From the NCBI GenBank assembly GCA_041739225.1, contig JBGSOG010000066.1, positions 1 to 56,802 of the forward strand: a stretch of DNA of 56,802 nt. Direction: 5' to 3'. This DNA is from BOKV01 sp041739225. GTDB lineage: Bacteria > Pseudomonadota > Alphaproteobacteria > Rhizobiales > Rhizobiaceae. Shown piece after piece: positions 15,792-23,591 of this stretch; the first letter of the stretch is position 1; every line of letters starts with the position of its first letter. A program made the position numbers and the translations under genes. Below the pieces are notes generated by a model. That model ran no database searches and was not told the origin of the DNA. It worked only from the letters and a program-made list of their open reading frames with translations.

Positions 15792-16106
15792 CTATTTCAC
15801 CGGCTTGTTGGAGCCCGTGATCATGGTATCGACGCCTTGCGGCAGATCGTTCATCACCATGGGAGGCAGCGCTGCGGAATTGCCGGTCTGCATGGGTCTT
15901 GGCAACTTCTTGCGCTTCATCTCGATAAGGGTTGCCAGATCCGCATCATGGGATGCTCCCCCGCGCATGTCGCCAATCTTGCCGGCGATGCGTTCTGCAG
16001 CAGCGCGCTCCACCTTGCGGTCGTGTTTGATGATGTCGTCCGCATGCGCTGTTCCGGCCAGGAAGCTGACCAGAATTGCCAAAATTGCTGATTTTCCAAT
16101 GCTCAT
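15792..16106 (-). CDS. secreted hypothetical protein
   Basis: A 104-aa protein with a signal peptide (basic start, hydrophobic stretch AILAILVSFLAG, cleavage likely after AHA). The mature part is hydrophilic, rich in Lys, Arg, Asp and Met, and ends with a Pro/Met-rich segment. No family is recognised. The ATG at 16106 follows GGGGGA at a good distance; an in-frame ATG seven... codons-scale further upstream (16124) would place charged residues before the signal and is less likely. It is minus strand, between the SCO locus and tlyA, and may belong to either unit. Confidence 0.65.
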   Translation of the reverse strand: MSIGKSAILAILVSFLAGTAHADDIIKHDRKVERAAAERIAGKIGDMRGGASHDADLATLIEMKRKKLPRPMQTGNSAALPPMVMNDLPQGVDTMITGSNKPVK

Positions 16107-16206
16107 GACAATCCCCCGCCACATTCGACTGTCCCGAATTGATGCAATTCTGACATGGCAGGATTAGCAAAGCGGCAACAAGATTGGTCAAGGATTGGTT
16201 AATCTG

Positions 16207-16220
16207 GAGGCCGGAGCCTC
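16207..16220 (-). terminator. short stem-loop after the SCO/small-peptide unit
   Basis: On the minus strand GAGGC-TCCG-GCCTC lies directly after the stop of the 51-aa gene. The stem is five base pairs and no T-run follows, so it is a weak terminator candidate only. Confidence 0.3.
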
Positions 16221-16221
16221 A

Positions 16222-16377
16222 TCAGAAACAGGTCATTGCAAAGTTTGCGGCCTGCATCAGGAAAACATCAAGACCATGGTTTGACCAAAGCCAAGCCACG
16301 CCCCCCAAGGCGAACCCGCCGAAGGCGAAAAAAAACAATGGCCAATAGCCCTGCGCCGGGTGCCGCAACAATTGCAT
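16222..16377 (-). CDS. 51-aa membrane peptide coupled to the SCO gene
   Basis: ATG at 16377 begins one base after the stop codon of the SCO gene (TGA-C-ATG), and the frame runs 51 codons to TGA 16222-16224. The peptide begins MQLLRHPAQGYWPLFFFAFG, has one membrane helix (about residues 12-31, aromatic and Gly-rich) followed by WLWSNHGLDVFLMQ and a short tail ending TCF. The arrangement suggests termination-reinitiation after the SCO protein. I know no family for it. A partner of SCO in oxidase copper delivery is a guess from position; it could also be a spurious short frame. Confidence 0.5.
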   Translation of the reverse strand: MQLLRHPAQGYWPLFFFAFGGFALGGVAWLWSNHGLDVFLMQAANFAMTCF

Positions 16378-16378
16378 G

Positions 16379-16975
16379 TCAGCCTTTCTTCAGCAGGTTC
16401 TTGATTTTCTCCAGCGCGATGTCAGGATTTTCTCCCCAGGCAATGGTTCCAGCAAAACTGCCGTCACCGCGCATCAAAAATACCGAAGCCGTGTGGTCCA
16501 TTGTGTAATCGCCGCCATCAAGTTCGACGCGTTTGGCGAAGACCCGGTAGTCAGCAAGCATTTTTGCAATCTTTTCCGGGTCACCGGTGATGCCGACGAT
16601 GCGCGGATCGAAAGAGGCGATGTAGTCCTTGATCACTTCCGGGGTGTCGCGCTGCGGATCGACCGTCACGAAATAGATTTTGAGCTTGTCGCCGTCCGGC
16701 CCAAGTTGTTGCAGCCAGCCAGCCGCCTCGGATAGGGTTGTAGGGCAAATTTCAGGGCAATGTGTGAAGCCGAAAAACATCGCATGTGGTGCTCCGGCGA
16801 TATCCTTGTCGGTGATGGGCTGGCCGTCGGCCCGGACCAGATCAAACGGTCCGCCAACGCTTACCTTTGCCATCTCCAGCACGCTGCGGCCCTGCTGCTG
16901 CGAGAACCAGGCAAAGCCGATGCCTGCTGCGACAATTGCAACAAGCACCCACGCCGTGTACCGGATGATCTTCAT
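16379..16975 (-). CDS. SCO1/SenC family copper chaperone
   Basis: A membrane-anchored thioredoxin-fold protein of 198 aa that delivers copper to the CuA site of cytochrome c oxidase subunit II on the periplasmic side. An N-terminal anchor helix (residues 7-25) is followed by the copper ligands C73 and C77 in THCPEICPTT and H161 in DHTASVFLM, all present. VDPQRDTPEVIKDY is a family signature. A 51-aa membrane peptide gene is coupled downstream, and xseB lies 82 bp upstream. It is 14 kb from the aa3 oxidase cluster it presumably serves; another client oxidase is possible. Confidence 0.93.
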   Translation of the reverse strand: MKIIRYTAWVLVAIVAAGIGFAWFSQQQGRSVLEMAKVSVGGPFDLVRADGQPITDKDIAGAPHAMFFGFTHCPEICPTTLSEAAGWLQQLGPDGDKLKIYFVTVDPQRDTPEVIKDYIASFDPRIVGITGDPEKIAKMLADYRVFAKRVELDGGDYTMDHTASVFLMRGDGSFAGTIAWGENPDIALEKIKNLLKKG

Positions 16976-17057
16976 TCGACAACAACTCCTGCGACAGCGC
17001 TGACAAACAATCTATGCTTTTGGCAGGCTGGCGCAAATGCGGCATAACGAAACGGGA

Positions 17058-17312
17058 TCACTCCCGATCAAGCGGCTCCACACCTGTCGGCTTGCCATCC
17101 TGTGACAGCCGGATTTTTTCAACCTTGGCTTCTGCAGCGCCCAGCAATTTCTGGCAATGATCGCGAAGTTTCTCGCCGCGTTCATACTGCATGATGGATT
17201 CTTCAAGCGCGACATTGCCCTGCTCAAGCCGCTCAACGATCTTTTCGAGCTCGGCGAGGGCAGTCTCGAAGCTCATTGCTCCGACATCCTGGTTTTTTGC
17301 AGTCTCGGCCAT
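17058..17312 (-). CDS. xseB: exodeoxyribonuclease VII small subunit
   Basis: An 84-aa small subunit of exonuclease VII, which binds several copies to the XseA catalytic subunit and degrades single-stranded DNA to oligonucleotides. The signature is SFETALAELEKIVERLEQGN followed by LEESIMQYERGEKLRDHCQ, two amphipathic helices. The ATG at 17312 gives a family-sized protein; the longer open frame upstream overlaps the deacetylase gene and is not conserved. It follows the deacetylase gene by 14 bp in the same direction, an arrangement common in rhizobia. xseA is not in the window. Confidence 0.95.
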   Translation of the reverse strand: MAETAKNQDVGAMSFETALAELEKIVERLEQGNVALEESIMQYERGEKLRDHCQKLLGAAEAKVEKIRLSQDGKPTGVEPLDRE

Positions 17313-17326
17313 TCTTTGCGTTCCGT

Positions 17327-18277
17327 TTATCCAGCCATCAGCCGGTTTACATGGGCACCCGCCGATTCCGCAAGGCCTTGCAGATCGTAGCCGCCTTCCA
17401 GCAAGCTGACGAGCCGGTTGTTGCAATGCTTGCCGGCGAGTTCCATCAATTTGCCGGTAATCCAGTCAAAATCGCTGGCGGTGAGTTCCAGCCCTGCCAA
17501 AGGGTCGCGCCAATGAGCGTCAAATCCGGCAGAGACGAGTATGATATCCGGTCGGAAGGCCGCGACTGCGGGCAGGATGCGGCTCGACATTGCTTCGCGA
17601 AACGCCGCCGAGCCGTCACCTTCGCGCAGAGGCGCGTTGAAGACATTGCCAACGCCGGTCTCCGAAAGTGCGCCGGTTCCTGGGTAAAGCGGCATCTGAT
17701 GCGTCGAGGCAAACAATACCGACGCATCAGCCTGGAAAATATCCTGTGTGCCATTTCCATGGTGGACGTCGAAATCGACAATGGCGATACGCTCGGCTCC
17801 ATGCTTCTTTTGCGCATGGCGGGCGGCAACCGCAATCGAGTTGACGAGGCAAAAGCCCATCGCCACGGCTCGTTCCGCATGGTGGCCTGGCGGTCGCATC
17901 GCACAAAACACATTGTTGGCTTCACCGGAAAAAACCGCATCGACACCGGCCATCGCCCCACCGACCGCCCGCTTCACCGCTTCCCATGTTTTCGCACTGG
18001 CAGTGGTGTCGGCATCAATGCGCACCAGCCGCACTTCGTTGGAACCCTCCTCGGGTTCCGGTGGAACAAGGCTTTGCATCCGCAAAACATGCGCTTCGGG
18101 GTGCACCAGCATGAAGGATGAGATATCGGCCAATGGCGCCTGTTCACGCTCCAAAAGGTGGAAGCGCTCGTCGCACAAGGTTTCCTCAACCGCGCGCAGC
18201 CGGTCCGGGCGCTCCGGGTGACCAGGCGGCGTGATGTGTTCAAGGCAGACGGGATGTGTGTAGTAGCGGGTGGTCAA
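17327..18277 (-). CDS. histone deacetylase family protein (acetylpolyamine deacetylase-like)
   Basis: A zinc deacetylase of the arginase/HDAC fold, 316 aa. Zinc and active-site motifs are visible: AMRPPGHHAERAVAMGFCLV (tandem His), IVDFDVHHGNGTQDIF (Asp and His ligands) and SAGFDAHWRDPLA (third Asp ligand). Bacterial members act on acetylated polyamines, acetoin-related substrates or protein lysines; the substrate here is not determined. The TTG at 18277 is chosen because AAGGAG lies eight bases upstream and homology starts there (TTRYYTHPVCLEHITPPGHPERP-type opening); the open frame continues 30 codons further without support. First gene of a minus-strand run with xseB and SCO. Confidence 0.9.
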   Translation of the reverse strand: MTTRYYTHPVCLEHITPPGHPERPDRLRAVEETLCDERFHLLEREQAPLADISSFMLVHPEAHVLRMQSLVPPEPEEGSNEVRLVRIDADTTASAKTWEAVKRAVGGAMAGVDAVFSGEANNVFCAMRPPGHHAERAVAMGFCLVNSIAVAARHAQKKHGAERIAIVDFDVHHGNGTQDIFQADASVLFASTHQMPLYPGTGALSETGVGNVFNAPLREGDGSAAFREAMSSRILPAVAAFRPDIILVSAGFDAHWRDPLAGLELTASDFDWITGKLMELAGKHCNNRLVSLLEGGYDLQGLAESAGAHVNRLMAG

Positions 18278-18464
18278 TGGAGCAGCTCCTTGCACGGTGT
18301 ATTGGACTGCAAGGGCAGGGGCCGTCAAGGCAGGGCGGATTTGAACCCGAGGATACTGCAATTCCAACCGCGATCACGATATCGCGAATGGGCCTCTATC
18401 GTGACATTGCACATGAACCATCAGGAGTTTCCGCACGTAAAGGTGCCAATCGGAGATTTGGATC

Positions 18465-18785
18465 ATGCGCCAGTTGTTGATTGCCTGCCTGTTGACCATT
18501 TCTTGGTTGGAAACGCCTGCATTTGCCCGGAAGATGGCAGAGCAAATGACCTGCGACGAGCTTGTCGCCACTTTTGAAAAAACCGGAGCCATCACAAAAC
18601 TGGTTCATGGCAGACCAACCATCTTGCGCGGCGGCATACCGGTTCGCAAAACCCAAGGCCTTCAATGTGGCCCGAACAACTACACGATTGACCGCAATTC
18701 AGCCGCCACCATAGACAAGAGAGCCTGTGTTTACGCAGTTGTCTGCCACGGGAAGAATGACACCAGCAAGCTCGGCTACAATTAA
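18465..18785 (+). CDS. secreted small hypothetical protein
   Basis: A 106-aa protein with a signal peptide (MRQLLIACLLTISWLETPAFA). The mature part is about 85 aa with four cysteines (in MTCDE, LQCGP, RACVY and VVCHG), suggesting two disulfides in the periplasm. No family is recognised. GGAG stands nine bases before the ATG. It is divergent from the deacetylase gene with 187 bp between, and converges on the FG-GAP gene. Confidence 0.65.
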   Translation: MRQLLIACLLTISWLETPAFARKMAEQMTCDELVATFEKTGAITKLVHGRPTILRGGIPVRKTQGLQCGPNNYTIDRNSAATIDKRACVYAVVCHGKNDTSKLGYN

Positions 18786-18822
18786 GGCTGCAATTGGTTG
18801 GCTGTCAGTGGTGTGCCGGAAT

Positions 18823-19743
18823 CTACTTCTTGACCCGCCAGACACTGCCGTTTTCCAAGCCGACAATGAAATCCTTGCCATCGACTGCAATTGCCTTGTC
18901 GATGGGTGAAGGCAGTTCGGCAGCACCGATTTGCTTGAGGCCGTTCTTGGTAAATCCCATGACGCGCAGTGTTTTTCGGTCCTGCGACGGCAAGGCGAGT
19001 TCCTTTGCCCCATCACCATCGGTGTCGGCGCTGGCCGAAAGCCTCAGCTCGGTCGAGCCGATGATGTGGTTGGAAAAGCCGGTTTCGGCACCTATGCCGA
19101 ACAATCCGCCCTGAACGTACCGCAGGAACCCAAGTTTGCCACCAATATGCGGCGTCGCGACAAACGCTATGGTTTGCAGCTTGTCGCCATTGTAGCGCTC
19201 GATCCCGGCAATGTTGATCCAGCGGTTCGGTTTGCCAAGGTGCGGCGTTGATGCCTTCTTGGCGAGCCCGTCTCCGGACATGCCGAATACCGCAACCGCC
19301 GCGCCTTTGGTGATAGAAGAAAGAATGGTCACGATCTCGCTGCGGCCGTCGCCATCCAGATCAACGACGCGTGGTGCAAGGTCTTCAAACACTTCGGTTT
19401 CCGGCAGACGAAAAACCACCGTCCGCCCACCCTTCAAAGTGGCGGTCAATGCGCCGCCCTCGATGGCATCACCCAAAACCCCGTGCCGGTAACGCCCCGT
19501 TGGCTGCGAATACCAGGCGGCGATGATGTCGCCCGAAGGTGATGCGGGCGCTGTCAGCATGAAAGGAATGCCCGACGGTGCCGGTGCGCGATCTTCCCTG
19601 ACGATTTCCTTGGGCAGCTTTGGCTTTTCGATTTTTTCCGCTGTCCAGCCATCGGCGCCGTGCGCGGCAAACGGCAGTCCCAGAAGAAACAACATCGCAG
19701 CGCATGAAACTGGCAATGCCTTGCGCGCGGTTTTTCCGGTCAT
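18823..19743 (-). CDS. secreted FG-GAP/VCBS repeat protein
   Basis: A 306-aa protein with a signal peptide ending about AAHG, and beta-propeller-like repeats. Calcium-type motifs of FG-GAP blades are visible: VVDLDGDGRSEIV and ADTDGDGAKELALP. Such propellers mediate binding; there is no catalytic domain. The ATG at 19743 is used because the signal peptide begins there; the frame is open upstream into ribB but carries no homology. It starts four bases beyond the ribB stop, so it is likely co-transcribed with ribB, an odd partner whose meaning is unclear. Confidence 0.8.
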   Translation of the reverse strand: MTGKTARKALPVSCAAMLFLLGLPFAAHGADGWTAEKIEKPKLPKEIVREDRAPAPSGIPFMLTAPASPSGDIIAAWYSQPTGRYRHGVLGDAIEGGALTATLKGGRTVVFRLPETEVFEDLAPRVVDLDGDGRSEIVTILSSITKGAAVAVFGMSGDGLAKKASTPHLGKPNRWINIAGIERYNGDKLQTIAFVATPHIGGKLGFLRYVQGGLFGIGAETGFSNHIIGSTELRLSASADTDGDGAKELALPSQDRKTLRVMGFTKNGLKQIGAAELPSPIDKAIAVDGKDFIVGLENGSVWRVKK

Positions 19744-19747
19744 GTGT

Positions 19748-20866
19748 TCATTCCAGGATAATGGTGCGGGAAATTTCAATGCCGAAGCCGTCAAGCCCGA
19801 CATAATGTCGTTCTCGCGACGCCAGCAATTCAATGGATTGAATTCCAAGGTCGCGCAGGATTTGCGCACCAAGTCCGATTTCAAGCCACTCATTTTCCCG
19901 TGAGCGAACCGACGAATGCTGTTCGCGCTCGTCATTGCTCATGGTTGGCTGCGCAATGGCGTGCTTGTCGACCTGACCCACGCCCACCGAGCCTTCACGC
20001 AGATAGACCACCACTCCACGACCGGCCTTTGCAAGTTTCGACAAGGCGCGTTGCAACCCGTCCCCGGCACCAAAGACATCATCGAGCACTGATTCGATCT
20101 GCAACCGCACCGGAATGTCATGCCCGTCGCGGATATCACCAAAAACCACAGCAAGATGGTGCATGGGGTCCCAAGGCGTCTTGTAGGTTATGGCGGTTGC
20201 CGGGCCGGCGGAAGTCTCCACCTCGGCAACGCTGACGCGGGCAACGAGGCTTTCGCGCCGCTGGCGCCATGAAATCAGTTCGGCAACTGAAATGCTCTTG
20301 AGATCATGCTTTTCGGCAAATGCAGCAACTTGCGGCCCGCGCATGACCGAGCCGTCATCGTTCATCAGTTCGGAAATCACGCCGACCGGCGGCAGGCTGG
20401 CAAGGCGGCAAAGATCGACCGCAGCTTCGGTATGGCCAGAACGCATCAGCACACCGCCTTCGCGCGCCACCAGTGGAAACACATGGCCTGGCCGTACAAA
20501 ATCCACCGCTCCGGCATTGGGGTTGGCCATACCGCGCACGGTAGCGGTGCGGTCTTCAGCTGAAATGCCTGTTGTGGTTCCATGCCGGTAGTCAATCGAT
20601 ACGGTGAACGCTGTTGAATGCGGGGCGTCATTTTCCGAAACCATCGGACCCAGGTTGAGCCGCTTGGCTTCCGATGCTGTCATCGGTGCGCACACGATGC
20701 CGCTGGTATGGCGGATGATGAAGGCCATTTTCTCGCCGGTGCAATGCACGGCTGCCACGATCAGATCGCCTTCGTTCTCGCGGTCGTCATCATCGGTGAC
20801 AACGATGATCTCGCCTGCCTCGAACGCCCGGATTGCCTCAGCAACCCTTTCCTGCCTGCCGGTCAT
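19748..20866 (-). CDS. ribB: 3,4-dihydroxy-2-butanone 4-phosphate synthase with degenerate RibA half
   Basis: Converts ribulose 5-phosphate to the four-carbon precursor of riboflavin. The N-terminal RibB domain (about residues 1-200) is complete: DDDDRENEGDLIVAA at 25-39, FIIRHTSGIVCAPM, RPGHVFPLVAREGGVLMRSG and HTEAAVDLCRL. The C-terminal half (about 205-372) is recognisably RibA-like (KTPWDPMHHLAVVFGDI, LGIQSIELLAS). However, it lacks the Cys cluster that binds zinc in GTP cyclohydrolase II: where SECLTGDVFGSLRCDCG is expected it reads IESVLDDVFGAGDGLQ. So it is predicted to have no cyclohydrolase activity, as in other alphaproteobacterial RibB proteins. It is in line with aroC (3-bp gap) and the FG-GAP gene. 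Confidence 0.93.
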   Translation of the reverse strand: MTGRQERVAEAIRAFEAGEIIVVTDDDDRENEGDLIVAAVHCTGEKMAFIIRHTSGIVCAPMTASEAKRLNLGPMVSENDAPHSTAFTVSIDYRHGTTTGISAEDRTATVRGMANPNAGAVDFVRPGHVFPLVAREGGVLMRSGHTEAAVDLCRLASLPPVGVISELMNDDGSVMRGPQVAAFAEKHDLKSISVAELISWRQRRESLVARVSVAEVETSAGPATAITYKTPWDPMHHLAVVFGDIRDGHDIPVRLQIESVLDDVFGAGDGLQRALSKLAKAGRGVVVYLREGSVGVGQVDKHAIAQPTMSNDEREQHSSVRSRENEWLEIGLGAQILRDLGIQSIELLASRERHYVGLDGFGIEISRTIILE

Positions 20867-20869
20867 GGT

Positions 20870-21967
20870 TCAGCCCTTGCCTGTCTGGCCGCGATGCAAC
20901 AGATAATGGTCAGCGATGGCGCAGGCCACCATCGCTTCCCCGATGGGTACCGCACGGATACCCACGCACGGATCGTGCCGCCCTTTGGTGGAAACATCGA
21001 CTTCCTCGCCCCTTGAATTGATTGACTGGCGCGGTGTCAGGATCGACGAAGTGGGCTTGACCGCGAATCTTGAAATGATTGCCTGTCCGCTGGAAATTCC
21101 ACCCAGAATGCCGCCTGCGTGATTGGAAAGGAAATGCGGCTTTCCGTCACTGCCCATGCGGATTTCATCGGCATTTTGCTCGCCGCTCAGTTCTGCCACA
21201 CCAAACCCGTCGCCGATTTCCACGCCTTTTACGGCATTGATGCTCATCAAATGCCCGGCAATGTCCTGGTCCAGCTTGGCATAGATCGGCGCACCAAGTC
21301 CGGCCGGCACACCTTCTGCCACGATTTCGATCACTGCTCCGATTGAGGAACCTGCCTTGCGGACTTTCGCCAATTCTTCGGCCCAGATGTCCGCGGTGAC
21401 AGCGTCGGGGCAATTGAAATCATTGTTTCGCACCTGCGCCCAGTCCCAGCGACTGCGGTCAACCTTGATCGCGCCCATCTGCACCATCGCACCGCGCACC
21501 GTAACCGAGGGCACGATCTTTCGGGCGAGCGCGCCTGCCGCCACCCGTGCCAGCGTCTCGCGCGCGGAAGAGCGTCCGCCGCCGCGATAGTCGCGAATGC
21601 CGTATTTGGCATCGTAGGTAAAGTCTGCATGGCCGGGCCGGTAACGTTCGGCTATTTCGGAATAGTCTTTTGAACGCTGGTCTGTGTTGCGCACCAGCAT
21701 GGCAATAGGCGTGCCTGTGGTGATGAACGCGCCGTCGCTTCCATCCACCGGCATGACGCCAGAGAGAATTTCGACAGCATCATCTTCGCGCCGCTGGGTG
21801 GTGAATTTTGATTGCCCCGGCTTGCGCCGGTCAAGGTCGGCCTGGATGTCGTTGGTTGAGAAGGCGATACCCGGCGGGCAACCATCCACGACACAGCCCA
21901 GTGCCACGCCATGGCTTTCACCAAAGGTGGTCACACGCAACAGATGACCGAAGGTATTGTGGGACAT
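20870..21967 (-). CDS. aroC: chorismate synthase
   Basis: Last step of the shikimate pathway: converts EPSP to chorismate using reduced FMN as a catalyst. The 365-aa length is normal. It starts MSHNTFGHLLRVTTFGESHG, continues with GIAFSTNDIQADLDRRKPGQ-type motif, ITTGTPIAMLVRN, GGGRSSARETLARVAAGA and MKPTSSI-like VKPTSSILTPRQS near the end. The ATG at 21967 is the conserved start. The requirement for reduced FMN makes the adjacent ribB gene a sensible neighbour, though this is common genomic order rather than proof of co-regulation. Confidence 0.97.
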   Translation of the reverse strand: MSHNTFGHLLRVTTFGESHGVALGCVVDGCPPGIAFSTNDIQADLDRRKPGQSKFTTQRREDDAVEILSGVMPVDGSDGAFITTGTPIAMLVRNTDQRSKDYSEIAERYRPGHADFTYDAKYGIRDYRGGGRSSARETLARVAAGALARKIVPSVTVRGAMVQMGAIKVDRSRWDWAQVRNNDFNCPDAVTADIWAEELAKVRKAGSSIGAVIEIVAEGVPAGLGAPIYAKLDQDIAGHLMSINAVKGVEIGDGFGVAELSGEQNADEIRMGSDGKPHFLSNHAGGILGGISSGQAIISRFAVKPTSSILTPRQSINSRGEEVDVSTKGRHDPCVGIRAVPIGEAMVACAIADHYLLHRGQTGKG

Positions 21968-22031
21968 GGATTGACCGGGTGAAACGCCGCACGATTGCGG
22001 TGCGAAGGTATAGGAAAGCCGCTCGTCGCGG

Positions 22032-22616
22032 TCAAACCAGTTTTTCGGAAGCCCCGTCCCAGATGAAGACCTTGTCCTGGGGAAAGGTGTAGTCGGCAGC
22101 CACATCCGGGTCCAGTTTGAGCATGTGATAGCGCAGCACCCGGCCAACCACACCGTGACCGACCACCACGCAATCACGCGTCACGCTGGCATACCAGGCT
22201 GAAATTCGCTCATGCACCATGGCATGGCTCTCGCCATTGGGTGGTTGAAACGTCCAGCGCGTGTCTTTTCGCAAACGGTGCGCAACGGGATCAGCGGCTT
22301 TGAACTCGGCCAGTGTCGTGCCTTCAAGATCGCCGTAGGATGCTTCAATCAACCGCTCGTCTATCCGGTAGTCGGCCGGGCGCAAACCCATTTGCGTCCG
22401 GATGATTTCCATGGTCTCGCGTGCCCGGCCAAGCGGGCTGGCAACAAACTCAAACCGGTTTGGATCGTCAATGAGCTGGGCCAGCTTGCGGCCATTGGCC
22501 TTTGCCTGCTCGCGGCCAAGCTCGTTGAGCGCAATGTCTTGCCGCCCCTGAAAACGCATTTCTGCGTTCCAGTCGGTTTGCCCGTGGCGAACATAATAAA
22601 GGGTCGGATTGCGCAT
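22032..22616 (-). CDS. histidine phosphatase family protein
   Basis: A 194-aa phosphoglycerate-mutase-like phosphatase. The catalytic RHG motif is in LYYVRHGQTDWNAEMRFQG, with the second arginine in SPLGRARETMEII, Glu in EASYGDLEGT and the second catalytic His in VVVGHGVVGRVL. It lacks the features of true cofactor-dependent phosphoglycerate mutases, so it is probably a small-molecule phosphatase of unknown substrate. The ATG at 22616 is chosen because the motif follows at the usual distance. It lies between fabI (35 bp) and aroC (64 bp) on the same strand and is likely part of that transcription unit. Confidence 0.9.
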   Translation of the reverse strand: MRNPTLYYVRHGQTDWNAEMRFQGRQDIALNELGREQAKANGRKLAQLIDDPNRFEFVASPLGRARETMEIIRTQMGLRPADYRIDERLIEASYGDLEGTTLAEFKAADPVAHRLRKDTRWTFQPPNGESHAMVHERISAWYASVTRDCVVVGHGVVGRVLRYHMLKLDPDVAADYTFPQDKVFIWDGASEKLV

Positions 22617-22650
22617 GGCCGGCCCGGGCGCTTGAGTGAAGGGTTGGCTT

Positions 22651-23463
22651 TCAGTCTTCCTTGACCACGGAAATGTCCGGGGCATCAACAGCTTTCATGC
22701 CGACGACATGATAGCCGGAGTCAACATGAAGCACTTCACCAGTTATGCCGCGTCCCATGTCGGAAAGCAGAAACGCAGCCGTGTCCCCGACTTCGTCAAT
22801 GGTGGTCGTGCGTTTCAGCGGCGAATTGTACTCGTTCCATTTGAGAATGTAGCGGAAGTCGCCGATGCCGGAGGCAGCCAATGTCTTGATCGGGCCTGCG
22901 GAAATGGCATTGACGCGAATCTGGCCCTTGCCAAGGTCGACTGCCAGATACTGCACAGATGCCTCAAGGGCAGCCTTGGCAACACCCATCACATTGTAAT
23001 GCGGCATGACTTTTTCTGCGCCGTAATAGGTCAGGGTCAACATCGAGCCCCCGTTTGGCATCAGTCTTTCGGCACGCTGCGCAAGGGCTGTGAACGAATA
23101 GACCGAGATGTCCATCGTGCGCTGGAAATTACCGGCGCTGGTGTCGACATAGCGGCCGGTCAGTTCATCCTTGTCCGAAAATGCAATCGCATGGACCATG
23201 AAATCGATGGTGCCCCACCGCTTTTCCAGATCTGCGAACACGGCGTCCATGGTGGCGGGATCGGTAACATCGCAATGGCCCACTACGATGGCACCCAATT
23301 CGGCAGCCAGCGGGTCTACACGCTTCTTTAGGGCATCGCCTTGATATGTCAGTGCAATCTCGGCACCCTGGTTTGCACAGGCTTTTGCGATCCCCCAGGC
23401 AATCGACCGATTGTTGGCAAGGCCCATGATAAGCCCGCGTTTGCCACTCAGAATTCCAGCCAT
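22651..23463 (-). CDS. fabI: enoyl-ACP reductase, NADH-dependent
   Basis: Final reduction step of each fatty-acid elongation cycle. The 270-aa short-chain dehydrogenase has the FabI-type opening GKRGLIMGLANNRSIAWGIA (cofactor loop), and the catalytic Tyr and Lys in the pattern Y-x6-K: MPHYNVMGVAKAAL. RVNAISAGPIKTLAASGIGDF and LSDMGRGITGEVLHVDSGYH follow. The ATG at 23463 is supported by homology; the upstream open frame has none. Rhizobia often encode two fabI copies; only one is visible here. It heads a minus-strand run fabI, phosphatase, aroC, ribB. Confidence 0.95.
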   Translation of the reverse strand: MAGILSGKRGLIMGLANNRSIAWGIAKACANQGAEIALTYQGDALKKRVDPLAAELGAIVVGHCDVTDPATMDAVFADLEKRWGTIDFMVHAIAFSDKDELTGRYVDTSAGNFQRTMDISVYSFTALAQRAERLMPNGGSMLTLTYYGAEKVMPHYNVMGVAKAALEASVQYLAVDLGKGQIRVNAISAGPIKTLAASGIGDFRYILKWNEYNSPLKRTTTIDEVGDTAAFLLSDMGRGITGEVLHVDSGYHVVGMKAVDAPDISVVKED

Positions 23464-23591
23464 GCCAAACGCTCCGGTTGTAGTCTTTTCCACCTCGCGC
23501 AATAGCGCGATCCCCACTTTGGCATATGGCACAGGCCAAGCGCAGCCGCAAGGTGATCAGTTCGGGTCCTGGCCGTGGTCAGCATGCCGGA

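Noticed and set aside
18330..18365. tRNA T-arm-like string (reverse complement has GGTTCAAATCC)
   Set aside because: The expected T-stem does not pair (only two base pairs form) and no acceptor or anticodon arm is found around it; it lies just upstream of the deacetylase start.
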